Below, in pieces: positions 1 to 10,405 of a stretch of 64,000 nt of DNA (its first letter is position 1; the number at the start of each line of letters is the position of its first letter). The position numbers and the translations under genes are program-made. The DNA is from Noviherbaspirillum humi. Its GTDB lineage: Bacteria > Pseudomonadota > Gammaproteobacteria > Burkholderiales > Burkholderiaceae_D. The DNA lies in assembly GCF_900188095.1 (NCBI RefSeq), contig NZ_FZOT01000001.1:186001-250000 (forward strand), read 5' to 3'. The notes beneath the pieces are model-generated. The model worked only from the letters and a program-made list of their open reading frames with translations, ran no database searches and was not told the origin of the DNA.

Positions 1-222
1 ACGCAGGTGGCGCCGCACTGCCTGCGCGCGCTGCTCCCGGCTGCGCCGGTGGAAGCCCCCCTTGCCCGGCAAGGGCAGCACGAAAGGCACGCGCTTCTGC
101 GCCAAAGCCGCCGCGCCGGTCCAGAAGCGGGCTTGCGGTCCGATAAGCGTTTGCCGGAGGAACTGCAATTCATCGTCGCCGAGTGGATCGTCCAGGTAAT
201 AACAGGAAAGGATCAGTGCCAT
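1..222 (-). CDS. Hypothetical protein, C-terminus beyond left edge
   Basis: An open frame of 74 codons runs from an ATG at 222 leftward off the window, with no stop inside it. A GAGGG ribosome-binding site sits a few bases upstream of the ATG on the minus strand. The visible protein begins MALILSCYYLDDPLGDD and has a basic stretch (RRSREQRAQAVRRH) near the edge. I do not recognise a family. An overlapping plus-strand frame (7-237) has no ribosome-binding site and looks like a shadow. The gene is divergent from the penicillin-binding protein at 475; the 252 bases between them should hold both promoters, but I can point to none with confidence. Confidence 0.6.
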   Translation of the reverse strand, partial: MALILSCYYLDDPLGDDELQFLRQTLIGPQARFWTGAAALAQKRVPFVLPLPGKGGFHRRSREQRAQAVRRHLR

Positions 223-474
223 AGCCCTCGTTGGTGATAGGCGCCGACGCGATGCTTGGCCAGCCTGCCTAATGCGCCGGCTTGCCTGCGCGACGATGCG
301 CGGCGGCCGACTTCGATACGACGGCGCATGGCTTCCCGGGTTCGCGCCGCATGCAACCGCATTAACCTAAGTCATTGCGGCGCACCATCCTCTGTCCCAG
401 CGCAAGCCCTGAATAAAACCAAAACAGGCCGGCTCGGTCGAACAGGGCATTGATGATCTTCAAGGGCAGCGATT

Positions 475-3063
475 GTGTCCAGGAAAAATACCAAGCAGCG
501 CGCCTCCTCGACATCGTCCGCGCAGAAACGCCGGCGCGGTCCCTTCGCCACGACTTTCGTTTACCTGATGCGCGCCATCGCGCTGTGCATGGTGCTGGGC
601 CTGGGCGCTGTCATCGCTGCCGGCGCCTATGTCTACAAGCTGATTCCGGAAACCCCAGAGATCGAGGACCTGCTCGAAGCCCGCACGGCCGAACCCAGCC
701 TGCTGTTCTCCGCCAGCGGCAAGCAGATCGCCGTCTTCAGCCAGGGACAGCAGGAAAGGGTGACCCTGGCCCAGGTATCGCCCTATGTGGTGCAGGCGCT
801 GATCGCCACCGAAGACCATCGCTTCTACGAGCATCAGGGCATCGACCTCACCCGCACCGCGTCCGCCATCTACCGCACCCTGCGCGGCGATACCCAGGGC
901 GGGTCCACCATCACGCAGCAATTGGTGCGCAACATGTTTCCCGACGAGATAGGCCGCGCCAAGACCATCGACCGCAAGATCAAGGAAATCATCACCGCGC
1001 TGAAGATCGAGCAGGCCTACACCAAGAACGAGATCCTCGAAACCTATCTCAACACCGTCCCTTTCCTCTACAACGTGGTCGGCATCGAGATGGCGGCGCG
1101 CACCTATTACGACAAGCCGGCCGCCAACCTCAACGTGCTGGAAAGCGCCACCCTGATCGGCATGCTCAAGGGCACCGCCTACTACAATCCCATCCTCAAT
1201 CCGGAACGCGCGCGCAAGCGCCGCAACGTGGTGCTGGGGCAGATGGTGAAGCACCACATTCTCACCCGCAGCGAAGTCAAGTCCATGCGCGACGAGCCGC
1301 TCCATGTGCGGCTGACGCGCCAGCCCGATCCGCTCGGCACCGCGCCGCACTTCGCCGCCTACGTGCGGCGCTGGCTGATCGACTGGGCCGACGAGCATGA
1401 CTACAACCTCTATACCGACGGCCTGATCATCCACAGCACCATCGACGACCGCCTGCAGGAAGCGGCGCAGGAAGCGGTGGCGCGGCAATCCAGGGTCTTG
1501 CAGAACATCGCCGACGTCGAATGGGCGCAGAAGAGCAGCCGGGCGGCATCGCAGAATCCGGCGGCCTATGCGGCGCTGAGGAAGAAGGTGGAGCCCTTCC
1601 GCCATTTCTGGAACGAGAACGACGGCCTGCTCAATGCCTTCCTGCGCGAGACGCCGGAATTCCGCCGCGCCGTCGCCGCCGGCCAGCGCGATACGACGGT
1701 GCTGGCGAAGCTGAAGGCCGATGCCGATTTCATGGCCCGCCTGCGCGCGATGAAGACCCGCCTCGAAGCCGGCTTCATGGCCATGGACCCGAATAACGGC
1801 GAGGTCAAGGCCTGGGTCGGCAGCCGCGACTTCGAGGTCGACCAGTTCGACCACGTGGCCCAGGCCGAGCGCCAGCCCGGCTCCACCTTCAAGCCCATCG
1901 TCTACGGCGCGGCGCTGGAGATGGGCATGAAGCCGGACAAGACCTATCCCGACACCGCCGTGCAGATCGCGCTCAACGACGGCACCTACTGGCGCCCGAC
2001 CGACATGTCGGGCGTGAGCGGCCGCCGCATGAGCCTGCGCGAAGGCCTGATGTACTCCAAGAACACCATCACCGCGCAGGTGATGCGGGACGTCGGCATT
2101 CCCAACATCGTCAACCTGGCGCGCGCCGTCGGCGTCAAGCAGAGCCGTCTCGATCCGGTGCCTTCCCTCTCGCTCGGCACCAGCCCGGTGACGCTGCTGG
2201 AGATGGTGTCGTCCTACGCCACCATCGCCCAGGCCGGCGAATACCGCAAGCCGGTGACGATCAAGCGCATCACCGACCGCGCCGGCCGCGTGCTGGCCGA
2301 ATTCGGCAGCGAGCCGCAACGGGCGATGTCGGAAGATACGGCGGTGGAGCTGATCGACATGATGCGCGGCGCGGTCAAGAAAGGCACCGGCACCTTCATC
2401 AAGACCCAGTTCAACATCGGCGCCGACATCGCCGGCAAGACCGGCACCACGCAGAACAATACCGACGGCTGGTTCATCCTGATGCATCCCGAGCTGGTGG
2501 CCGGCGCCTGGGTCGGCTTCAACGATTCCCGCGTCACCATGCGCAGCGATTACTGGGGCCAGGGCGGCCACAATGCGCTGCTGCTGGTCGGCGACTTCTA
2601 CAAGCAGATACTCAAGTCCGAGCTGATCGACACCAAGCTGCAATTCCCGAAGCCGAAGCGGCGCGCCCCGCTGATCGTGAAGGCGCCCGAATACGACGCG
2701 CTGCAGCCGGGCCTGCCCGACGACGCCCTGCCGCCCGGCTATGGCGTGATGACGCGCGACGACGGCCAGACCATCCTGCTCACGCCGGGCGGGAGCCGGG
2801 TGGTGGAATCGCAGCGCGAGCGGCTGGATGAGATTGGCCGCATGGCGGTTGGAGGTGAACGCGGCGCCGGCGAGAATGCCTCGGGCGGCGGCGCGCCGGG
2901 CGGTGCGGCGGCTTCAAGCGCTTCAGGTCCTTCCGGCGCTTCCGGTGCATCAGCCAGCCCGGGCAGCCATGCCAGCCCCAGTCCGCCGCGCGACGAGATT
3001 CCCATCACCATCGATCCGGCGCGCGGCCGCACGCCATCGCAGGCCGACGTCAATCTCTGGTAG
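475..3063 (+). CDS. mrcA: Bifunctional penicillin-binding protein 1A (transglycosylase/transpeptidase)
   Basis: Class A PBP of 862 residues that polymerises lipid II glycan and crosslinks peptides in the periplasm. A basic cytoplasmic tail is followed by one membrane anchor (about residues 25-55). The GT51 domain shows EDHRFYEHQGID with the catalytic Glu at about 113, GGSTITQQLVRN, and the RKIKEI...YLN block. The transpeptidase domain shows SxxK as STFK (Ser470, Lys473), the SKN motif, and KTGTT beginning at Lys655. The C-terminal tail from about 795 is low-complexity Ala/Gly/Ser/Pro. The start is GTG at 475. All catalytic residues appear intact. Substitution of one class A PBP name for another (1A, 1B, 1C) is the only real uncertainty. 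Confidence 0.93.
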   Translation: MSRKNTKQRASSTSSAQKRRRGPFATTFVYLMRAIALCMVLGLGAVIAAGAYVYKLIPETPEIEDLLEARTAEPSLLFSASGKQIAVFSQGQQERVTLAQVSPYVVQALIATEDHRFYEHQGIDLTRTASAIYRTLRGDTQGGSTITQQLVRNMFPDEIGRAKTIDRKIKEIITALKIEQAYTKNEILETYLNTVPFLYNVVGIEMAARTYYDKPAANLNVLESATLIGMLKGTAYYNPILNPERARKRRNVVLGQMVKHHILTRSEVKSMRDEPLHVRLTRQPDPLGTAPHFAAYVRRWLIDWADEHDYNLYTDGLIIHSTIDDRLQEAAQEAVARQSRVLQNIADVEWAQKSSRAASQNPAAYAALRKKVEPFRHFWNENDGLLNAFLRETPEFRRAVAAGQRDTTVLAKLKADADFMARLRAMKTRLEAGFMAMDPNNGEVKAWVGSRDFEVDQFDHVAQAERQPGSTFKPIVYGAALEMGMKPDKTYPDTAVQIALNDGTYWRPTDMSGVSGRRMSLREGLMYSKNTITAQVMRDVGIPNIVNLARAVGVKQSRLDPVPSLSLGTSPVTLLEMVSSYATIAQAGEYRKPVTIKRITDRAGRVLAEFGSEPQRAMSEDTAVELIDMMRGAVKKGTGTFIKTQFNIGADIAGKTGTTQNNTDGWFILMHPELVAGAWVGFNDSRVTMRSDYWGQGGHNALLLVGDFYKQILKSELIDTKLQFPKPKRRAPLIVKAPEYDALQPGLPDDALPPGYGVMTRDDGQTILLTPGGSRVVESQRERLDEIGRMAVGGERGAGENASGGGAPGGAAASSASGPSGASGASASPGSHASPSPPRDEIPITIDPARGRTPSQADVNLW

Positions 3064-3095
3064 CCTTGGCGGCATCCGTTCCGATGCCTGCCGCC

Positions 3096-3908
3096 ATGAA
3101 TCTCGACGCCCAGGCCGCCCAGGCGGCCGCATGGATAGCCGATGCCGATGCCTTGCTGATCACCGCCGGTGCCGGCATGGGGACCGATTCCGGCCTGCCC
3201 ACCTTTCGCGGCGACGAAGGCTTCTGGAACGCCTATCCGCCGCTCCGGCAGGCGCGCCTGTCCTTCACCGACATCGCCAATCCGCAAGCCTTTCGCGACG
3301 ATGCGCAGCTGGCCTGGGGCTTCTATGGCCATCGCCTGGCCATGTACCGCCGCACGCCGCCGCATGCCGGCCATGCGCTGCTGCAGCGCATGGCGGAGAA
3401 GATGCCGAACGGCGCCTTCGTCTTCACCAGCAATGTCGACGGGCATTTCGGCCGCGCCGGCTTCGATGAGGAACGGGTGGTCGAATGCCATGGCTCCATC
3501 CATTTCCTGCAGTGCAGCCGGCCCTGCGCGGAGGACATCTGGCCGGCGAAGATGGACGTCGAGGTCGATGAAAGCCGCTGCCGGCTGCTGTCGCCCTTGC
3601 CGCGCTGCCCGCGTTGCGATGCGGTGGCGCGGCCCAACATCCTGATGTTCGGCGACGGCGAATGGCTGGGCCGGCGCACGGCGGCGCAATCGGCGCGCCT
3701 GCAGCAATGGCTGCGCCGGGTCGGCAGGCCGCTGGTGATCGAGCTCGGCGCCGGCACCGCGGTGCCGACGGTGAGGCGCCTCGGCGAAGCGATCGGCAGC
3801 CGGCTCATCCGCATCAACCCGTTCGACCCGCAGCTCGACGCCGGGGCCGGCATCGGCATGGCCTGCGGCGCGCTGCAGGGCTTGCACGCCATCGCCGCCA
3901 GGCTGTAG
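3096..3908 (+). CDS. Divergent Sir2-family NAD-dependent protein deacylase-like protein
   Basis: Sirtuin-fold protein of about 270 residues. The NAD-binding loop reads AGAGMGTDSGLPTFRG (residues 24-39); most sirtuins have PDFR where this has PTFR. The TQNVD motif is TSNVDGHF, so the usual Gln is Ser, but Asn and Asp remain. The catalytic His is present in ECHGS. Zinc ligands are probably the Cys pair in CSRPC plus CPRC. It starts just after the PBP stop. TTG 3066 and ATG 3084 are alternative starts and none has a clear ribosome-binding site. A second, canonical sirtuin lies at 45723-46568. Deacylase activity is inferred; this subgroup may have another NAD-dependent role. Confidence 0.8.
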   Translation: MNLDAQAAQAAAWIADADALLITAGAGMGTDSGLPTFRGDEGFWNAYPPLRQARLSFTDIANPQAFRDDAQLAWGFYGHRLAMYRRTPPHAGHALLQRMAEKMPNGAFVFTSNVDGHFGRAGFDEERVVECHGSIHFLQCSRPCAEDIWPAKMDVEVDESRCRLLSPLPRCPRCDAVARPNILMFGDGEWLGRRTAAQSARLQQWLRRVGRPLVIELGAGTAVPTVRRLGEAIGSRLIRINPFDPQLDAGAGIGMACGALQGLHAIAARL

Positions 3909-3942
3909 CCTGCTCGCCTCTTTCCTTGTTTCGAAGAACCCC

Positions 3943-4872
3943 ATGTCCGTCTTCACCGCCGACCAGACCCGGCGCCTGCTGCCCTTCTCGCGCCTGCCCG
4001 GCCATATCGCCCGCATCTGCGCCGCGGCCCGCGACCAAGCCATCCAGGCGCCGGAGCGCGCCACCCTGAAGCTCGGCAGCGACGCGCTGTTCCTCGCCAT
4101 GCCGGCGGCCGATGCGCGGCTCGCCATCGCCAAGCTGATCTGCGTGCATCCCGCCAATCCGGCCCTGGGCTTGGCGACGATACAGGGCGACGTGACGGTG
4201 TTCGACGCCGCCAGCGGCCGCCGCCTGGCCATCCTCGACGGTCCCGCCGTCACCGAGCGGCGCACGGCGGCGGTGTCGCTGCATGCCGCCGACCGCCTGC
4301 GTCCCGGGCCGGTGGACAGCCTGCTGGTGGTCGGCGCCGGCCCGCAGGCGCGCGCCCATGTGCAAGCCTTTTGCGAAACACGTGCCGTCGGTCGCCTGGC
4401 CATCGTGGCGCGCCGCGCCGCGTCGGCGCAGGCCATGCTGGATTCATTGGAAGAGCCTCTGCCCTCGGAGGTGAGGGTCATCGAAGCCGCCGATGCGGCC
4501 GCGCTGGCAGCGGCGGCCGAGGAAGCCGACGTGATCGTCACCGCCACCACCGCCACCGCGCCGGTGCTGCCGGAACGGGTGCGCGACGATGCCTTGTTGA
4601 TCGCCGTCGGCGCCTTCCGTCCGCACATGGTGGAGATCCCGCCGGCGCTGGTGCGGCATTCGCAATGGGTGGTGGACAATCTCGAAGGCGCGCGCCACGA
4701 GGCGGGCGACCTGCTGCAGGCCGGCATAGCCTGGGACGCCGTCGCTTCGCTGCGCGACGAAAGCCTGGTGTGGCAGCGCGGCCGGCCGCTGCTGTTCAAG
4801 AGCGTGGGTTACGCCGGCTGGGACCTCGCGGCGGCGCATCTGGCGGTGGATGAGCTCGGCTTGCTGCCGTGA
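3943..4872 (+). CDS. Ornithine cyclodeaminase/mu-crystallin family reductase
   Basis: Protein of 309 residues with a central Rossmann motif VVGAGPQARAH (about 128-138) and the family segment ALGLATIQGDVTVFDAASGRRLAILDG. This family includes ornithine cyclodeaminases and NAD(P)H-dependent delta1-pyrroline-2-carboxylate / delta1-piperideine-2-carboxylate reductases of the LhpI type, which act in hydroxyproline and D-amino acid breakdown. The ketimine reductase role fits better than true cyclodeaminase because of overall similarity to LhpI-like proteins, but that is from memory. It follows the sirtuin by 34 bases and may be co-transcribed with it. Confidence 0.82.
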   Translation: MSVFTADQTRRLLPFSRLPGHIARICAAARDQAIQAPERATLKLGSDALFLAMPAADARLAIAKLICVHPANPALGLATIQGDVTVFDAASGRRLAILDGPAVTERRTAAVSLHAADRLRPGPVDSLLVVGAGPQARAHVQAFCETRAVGRLAIVARRAASAQAMLDSLEEPLPSEVRVIEAADAAALAAAAEEADVIVTATTATAPVLPERVRDDALLIAVGAFRPHMVEIPPALVRHSQWVVDNLEGARHEAGDLLQAGIAWDAVASLRDESLVWQRGRPLLFKSVGYAGWDLAAAHLAVDELGLLP

Positions 4873-4992
4873 GATCAGGGCGCCGCCAAACGGTTTTTTC
4901 CCGGCATCGTAGAATGTTCGCCATGGTGATCTGGCAAGAACCCATCACCACTTGCCCGGTCTGAATCCCTGACTAACCTTGGAGAACAACAG

Positions 4993-5460
4993 ATGGAAAT
5001 CAATATCGGCATTTCCGAGAAGGATCGCCTCAGCATCGTCGACGGCCTGTCGCGCCTGCTCGCCGACACCTACACGCTTTACCTCAAGACCCACAACTTC
5101 CACTGGAACGTGACGGGCCCGATGTTCCAGACCCTGCACCTGATGTTCGAAGGCCAGTACACCGAGCTCGCCACCGCGGTGGATTCCATCGCCGAGCGCA
5201 TCCGCGCCCTCGGCAGCCCGGCGCCCGGCACCTATTCCCAGTTCGCCAAGCTCACCGCCATCAAGGAGCCGGACGGCGTGCCGGCCGCGCAGGAAATGAT
5301 CCGCCAGCTGGTGCAGGACCAGGAAACCGTGGTGCGCACCGCCCGCTCCCTGCTCGGCGCGGTCGGCGATGCGAATGACGAAACCACCGCCAGCCTGATC
5401 ACCGATCGCATGGAAGTGCATGAGAAGACGGCGTGGATGCTGCGGTCGATGCTGGAGTGA
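4993..5460 (+). CDS. dps: Dps family DNA-binding ferritin-like protein
   Basis: Mini-ferritin of 155 residues that oxidises and stores iron and shields DNA during starvation or peroxide stress. The inter-subunit ferroxidase signature is visible: [12 protein letters not shown] (His37-Trp38), LHLMFE (His49, Glu53), and further acidic residues in [16 protein letters not shown] ribosome-binding site precedes the ATG. The N-terminus lacks the lysine-rich tail that some Dps proteins use for DNA binding, so protection may rest mainly on iron and peroxide chemistry. A strong terminator follows, so it is probably monocistronic. Confidence 0.95.
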   Translation: MEINIGISEKDRLSIVDGLSRLLADTYTLYLKTHNFHWNVTGPMFQTLHLMFEGQYTELATAVDSIAERIRALGSPAPGTYSQFAKLTAIKEPDGVPAAQEMIRQLVQDQETVVRTARSLLGAVGDANDETTASLITDRMEVHEKTAWMLRSMLE

Positions 5461-5489
5461 TGAACTGCCGCTGCTTGATGCGCTAAAGA

Positions 5490-5518
5490 AAATGGCCCGA
5501 TGAAGTCGGGCCATTTTT
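5490..5518 (+). terminator. Rho-independent terminator after dps
   Basis: A perfect stem ATGGCCCGA / TCGGGCCAT (5492-5500 and 5506-5514) with a TGAAG loop is followed by a run of five T residues. It lies about 30 bases after the dps stop codon. Confidence 0.9.
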
Positions 5519-5598
5519 GTTTCCTACCGTTACATCCGGCATACAAAGTGCTTAATGAACGCTCCCAAACTTATCGATCCAATTTTTAGGAGCTTGAA

Positions 5599-5982
5599 AT
5601 GACGCACTCAGTGAATAAACCTTCAACTCATCCTTTAATTCATTCCTCAACGTATTCCAACAATAAGGTTACCAATGCGGGGCAACCAAATAACCGGCCG
5701 TCCTTACCACAAGTCAATATCCCAATCGATTATCAGAAAACCGAATGTCAAGATGCAATGGTTAACTTCGGTTTACCTTTGGCTGTAACTCTTTCTAGCG
5801 TAGCGGTGACAGGGGGCTTCGGCAGAAGCGCCGTCTCCGCTTTCAGAATGGGCTTCAGTGGGCTGGGTACCTTCTTGACTAAAGGAGCGATCGTTAGTGG
5901 AGCAGCAACGCTGTGGGAGCTGACGACAATGCCTCTCGATAAAGCGGCTAGAGAATTTGTAGATCAGTGCTGGAAAAAATAA
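5599..5982 (+). CDS. Orphan small protein with glycine-rich hydrophobic segments
   Basis: 127-residue protein starting at an ATG with an AGGAG ribosome-binding site (TTTTTAGGAGCTTGAA upstream). The first 55 residues are polar, Asn/Ser/Thr/Pro-rich and probably disordered. Two hydrophobic Gly/Ala/Ser-rich stretches follow (about 58-78 and 88-112, for example FGLPLAVTLSSVAVTGGFG), then a charged end EFVDQCWKK. No family recognised. Third codon positions are visibly richer in A/T than in neighbouring genes, which suggests recent acquisition. It is sealed off from dps by a terminator and converges on the gene at 5998 with only 15 bases between. A membrane-active peptide, effector or toxin is possible but unsupported. 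Confidence 0.7.
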   Translation: MTHSVNKPSTHPLIHSSTYSNNKVTNAGQPNNRPSLPQVNIPIDYQKTECQDAMVNFGLPLAVTLSSVAVTGGFGRSAVSAFRMGFSGLGTFLTKGAIVSGAATLWELTTMPLDKAAREFVDQCWKK

Positions 5983-5997
5983 GAGCTCCCTAGTTCT

Positions 5998-6681
5998 TTA
6001 AAACCGGTAACTCACCCCCACCCGCAACACCGGATACAGCTTGAAGCGGCTGACCTCGTCGTTCAGCGCCGCTCGTTCGCGCGCGAGGTCGGTCGCCAGC
6101 TGGCTGCACACCGCCGCGCCGCCGCTGCAGCCGCCGGCATCGAGCGTGGTGCGCGGCGAGCCCTGGAACAGCACGCCGACGTCGGAGGAGAAGGACCAGC
6201 CTTTCCCCTCCTTCTCGCCATGGCCCCAGCCGAAGCCGAGATAGGGCGCGACCTTGCCGAACTCGGTGCGGCCGCTGATGCCATTCACCTGGGAAGCGGA
6301 GTAGGCGTTGCCGCCGACCACGTACTGACCGTTGCCGTTCGGCTTGGCGTTGACGTCGATCTTGTTGCCGTTGAGGGCGAGGCCGGCAGTGAGGCGGAAG
6401 GCGCTGCCCTGGACCGGATACCAGTCGACCAGTGCGTCCATCGTCTTGGCCTTGAGGCTCAAGGCATAGTCCGCGCTGGAGGTGCTGCCGCCGAAGGTGT
6501 AGCCGAGATAGCCGGTGCCGAAGCGCACGTTCACGTTCGGCGCCACCGGCATGCCGGCGTGAAAGCCGATGCCGGTGGTGCCGATGTCGCCCGTCACCGA
6601 CACGTCCGCCAGCGCGCCGCCGGCCATTGCCAATCCCGTTACTCCTGCTGCCAACATCACCTTCAAGCGTCTTGCTGCCAT
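5998..6681 (-). CDS. Outer-membrane beta-barrel protein (OmpW-like size)
   Basis: 227-residue exported protein. A basic N-terminus and hydrophobic core end in an AMAGGALA-type signal peptidase I site near residue 26. The mature part alternates polar and hydrophobic residues in beta-hairpin fashion and ends VGVSYRF, the terminal aromatic residue recognised by the Bam machinery. Two cysteines (GGCSGGAAVC) probably form a disulphide in an outside loop. ATG 6681 is preferred over 6687 because AAAGGA lies five bases before it. Ligand or function is not evident; homologues of this shape are usually annotated as outer-membrane beta-barrel domain proteins. Confidence 0.75.
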   Translation of the reverse strand: MAARRLKVMLAAGVTGLAMAGGALADVSVTGDIGTTGIGFHAGMPVAPNVNVRFGTGYLGYTFGGSTSSADYALSLKAKTMDALVDWYPVQGSAFRLTAGLALNGNKIDVNAKPNGNGQYVVGGNAYSASQVNGISGRTEFGKVAPYLGFGWGHGEKEGKGWSFSSDVGVLFQGSPRTTLDAGGCSGGAAVCSQLATDLARERAALNDEVSRFKLYPVLRVGVSYRF

Positions 6682-6890
6682 GTGCATCCTTTACCTTGTC
6701 GTGGGCGCTTTCTTTCAAAGCGGAAAAGCGCGAACAGGGCGTTAGGACTGCCGCAAGGCAAGCCGGTTCCGGAAATCAGTGCCGATGATCAAAAAAGGTG
6801 GGATGGTGATGATGGGAGGAAATCCCTTGACGGGATGAGAAGCCGATAAGCCAACGTTGGCCGGCGCAGCTTGGCGTAACAGGCAGGCAA

Positions 6891-7127
6891 TCAGCGCCGC
6901 CGCTTCTTCCAGTTGTAGTCGGGCGACGGATCGGCCGCGCCGGGATGGCCGACGGAATCGGGATGTTCGGATGACATGGTCACGAAGGAAATCCCTTCCC
7001 CGGCACGCTGGCGCGCCCGCAGGCTTTCCATGAAGGCGAGCGCCGCCGCCATGTCGTCGGACGCGAATCGGCGCGATTGCGGCGCGGATTGGCCGCCATC
7101 GGCGTCGGTCCAGTACACCATGTACAT
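6891..7127 (-). CDS. Small conserved hypothetical protein in formaldehyde operon
   Basis: 78-residue soluble protein beginning MYMVYWTDADGG and ending PSPDYNWKKRRR. The central segment (FASDDMAAALAFMESLRARQRAGEG, positions about 22-46, then ISFVTMSSEHPDSVG) reads as one helix followed by a strand. I recall similar short uncharacterised proteins in other Burkholderiales but cannot name a family. It starts 15 bases after the stop of the luciferase-like monooxygenase and is the last gene of the minus-strand run that begins with the formaldehyde dehydrogenase. Confidence 0.72.
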   Translation of the reverse strand: MYMVYWTDADGGQSAPQSRRFASDDMAAALAFMESLRARQRAGEGISFVTMSSEHPDSVGHPGAADPSPDYNWKKRRR

Positions 7128-7142
7128 CGCGGCCTGCCCGTC

Positions 7143-8129
7143 TCAGCCGGACCAGGCCTGGGCCACGATCTCGTAGGAACGCAGGCGCGCCGCATGGTCG
7201 TGGATCATGGCGTTGATGATGATCTCGTCGGCGCCGGTGGCGTCGGCGAAGGCCTGCAGCTTGTCCTTCACGGTGGAGGCATCGGCGATGATGGAGGCCG
7301 CCAGCGTTCCCTCGATGGACGCCTTCTCATGCGGCAGCCACAGGTCGTCCATGCTGTCCACCGGCGGCGGCAGCTGCACCGGCGTGCCGCGGATCAGGTT
7401 CAGGTGCGCCTGCTGGTGCGAGGTCGACAGGCGCCTTGCCTCTTCCTCAGTGTCGGCGGCGAACACGTTGACGCCCACCATGGCATACGGCTTCTCCAGG
7501 GTTTCCGACGGCCGGAAGCTCTGCCGGTAGAGGTTCAGCGCCGTCATCATGTAGGCCGGCGAGAACTGGCCTGCGAAGGCGAAGGGCAGGCCGAGCCAGG
7601 CGGCGAGGCGGGCGCTGAAGTCGCTCGAGCCGAGCAGCCAGATCGGCACGTTCAAGCCTTCGCCGGGAATGGCGCGCACCGCCCGGCCCGCCTGCGGCTG
7701 GAAGTAGCCGCGCAATTGCTCCAGCAGCTGCGGGAATTCATCCTCGGTCGGCAGGCTGCGCCGCAGCGCCCGCATCACCGCCTGGTTGGAACCGGGCGCG
7801 CGCCCCAGGCCGAGGTCGATGCGGCCCGGGTAGAGCGATTCCAGCGTGCCGAACTGCTCCGCCACCACCAGCGGCGCATGGTTGGACAGCATGATGCCGC
7901 CGGCGCCGACGCGGATGGTGGAGGTGCCGCCGGCCACATGGCCGATCACCACCGCGGTGGCGGCGCTGGCGATGCCCGGCATGCCGTGGTGCTCCGCCAG
8001 CCAGTAGCGGCGATAGCCCCAGCGTTCCGCATGCCGCGCCAGGTCGAGCGTGCGCCGCAGCGCATCGGCGGCGGTGTCGCCCTGGCGGATGGGCGACAGG
8101 TCGAGGACGGAAAGCGGGATGGCGGCCAT
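7143..8129 (-). CDS. LLM class flavin-dependent oxidoreductase (MsnO8-type)
   Basis: 328-residue bacterial luciferase-like TIM-barrel monooxygenase. Typical segments are [10 protein letters not shown] at the N-terminus, the [10 protein letters not shown] loop (about 46-55), [25 protein letters not shown] and the LGLGRAPGS motif (about 107-115). These enzymes use reduced flavin supplied by a partner reductase; the substrate is unknown. A GGAG ribosome-binding site precedes the ATG, and it lies 11 bases after fghA, so it is in the same transcript as the formaldehyde genes. Whether it participates in C1 detoxification is inference from position only. Confidence 0.88.
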   Translation of the reverse strand: MAAIPLSVLDLSPIRQGDTAADALRRTLDLARHAERWGYRRYWLAEHHGMPGIASAATAVVIGHVAGGTSTIRVGAGGIMLSNHAPLVVAEQFGTLESLYPGRIDLGLGRAPGSNQAVMRALRRSLPTEDEFPQLLEQLRGYFQPQAGRAVRAIPGEGLNVPIWLLGSSDFSARLAAWLGLPFAFAGQFSPAYMMTALNLYRQSFRPSETLEKPYAMVGVNVFAADTEEEARRLSTSHQQAHLNLIRGTPVQLPPPVDSMDDLWLPHEKASIEGTLAASIIADASTVKDKLQAFADATGADEIIINAMIHDHAARLRSYEIVAQAWSG

Positions 8130-8140
8130 GATGACTCCGG

Positions 8141-9001
8141 TCAGAAACCCGCCGGCTGGCCGTTCAGCACGCGGTGATGGAAGGCGAGGTGGTCTTCCAT
8201 GAAGGTGGAAATGAAGTAGTAGCCGTGATCGTAACCTTCGTGCCGGCGCAGCGTCAGCGGCTGCTGCGCCTGCTGGCAGGCATGCTCGAACTCCTGCGGC
8301 AGCAGTTGCTCCTGCAGGAATTTGTCGTTCAAGCCCTGGTCGATCAGGATGCCCTGCGGGTAAGGCGTCTTCGCCCGCTTCATCAGCTCGCTGGCGTCAT
8401 GCTCCACCCAGGCGGCGCGGTCGGCGCCGAGGTAGTGGCCGAAGGCTTTCTCGCCCCACGGGCAGCGGCTGGGCGCGGCGATCGGCGCGAAGGCGGACAC
8501 CGAGGAAAACACCTCGGGATGGCGCAGCGCCAGCGTCAGCGCGCCATGGCCGCCCATCGAATGGCCGAAGATGCCGACGCGCCTGGCGTCGGTGTTGAAC
8601 TGGTTCAGCACCAGCTCGCGAAGTTCGCGCACGAGGTAGGACTCCATGCGGAAGCGCTCGGCATACGGCGCCTGCGTGGCGTCGAGATAGAAGCCGGCGC
8701 CGTGGCCGAAGTCCCAGTCGCGGTCTATGCCCTCGATGCCGGTATTGCGCGGGCTGGTGTCCGGCGCCACCAGCATGATGCCGTGCTGCGACGCCCAGCG
8801 CTGGGCGCCGCCCTTGATCATGAAGGTCTCTTCGGTGCAGGTCAGCCCGGCGAGGTAGAACAGCACCGGCACCGCCTCATGCTCTTCCTGAGGCGGGTGG
8901 TACACCGAGAACTGCATGGGCAGCCCGATCTCGGTGGAGTCATGCCGGTAGAAGGCTTGCACGCCGCCGAAGCAGCCGTGCTGGCTGATGATGTCGAGCA
9001 T
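8141..9001 (-). CDS. fghA: S-formylglutathione hydrolase
   Basis: 286-residue serine hydrolase of the esterase D family that splits S-formylglutathione into formate and glutathione, the second step of glutathione-dependent formaldehyde removal. The nucleophile elbow is [10 protein letters not shown]; oxyanion and early segments [13 protein letters not shown] and APDTSPRN are typical; the catalytic His lies in the [10 protein letters not shown] block. A strong AGGGGAGGG ribosome-binding site precedes the ATG. It follows the dehydrogenase gene by 18 bases, the usual operon order. Confidence 0.95.
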   Translation of the reverse strand: MLDIISQHGCFGGVQAFYRHDSTEIGLPMQFSVYHPPQEEHEAVPVLFYLAGLTCTEETFMIKGGAQRWASQHGIMLVAPDTSPRNTGIEGIDRDWDFGHGAGFYLDATQAPYAERFRMESYLVRELRELVLNQFNTDARRVGIFGHSMGGHGALTLALRHPEVFSSVSAFAPIAAPSRCPWGEKAFGHYLGADRAAWVEHDASELMKRAKTPYPQGILIDQGLNDKFLQEQLLPQEFEHACQQAQQPLTLRRHEGYDHGYYFISTFMEDHLAFHHRVLNGQPAGF

Positions 9002-9019
9002 GGCGCCCTCCCCTGCCGC

Positions 9020-10126
<1,107 letters not shown>

Positions 10127-10405
10127 GGGTAACTCCTTTTCTTGTCCGGTTGTTTTCGAGTGCATGAATGCGGGATTGATTCCGCGCTGTCCGCAGGGGA
10201 AGGGATGGCGCGGGTATTCCGGCACGACGCCGGCATCTTACCGAAAATACATGGATGCCGCCGTCGGCCCTCGCACGCCGAAAGAGCGGCGCAGGCCGCG
10301 CCTCATGATGGCCGCAGCGCTGCGATGGCCGGCATGGCGATCCGCAGCCAGCGTCGATGCGTCACGAGGCCGGCCGCCGCGTGGCTGATGCCGCCATGCA
10401 TGGAC

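Noticed and set aside
460-2643. 727-codon open frame on the minus strand
   Set aside because: It lies exactly opposite the penicillin-binding protein gene, whose motifs are complete; the minus-strand product is His/Arg/Gly-rich low-complexity sequence typical of antisense frames in high-GC DNA.
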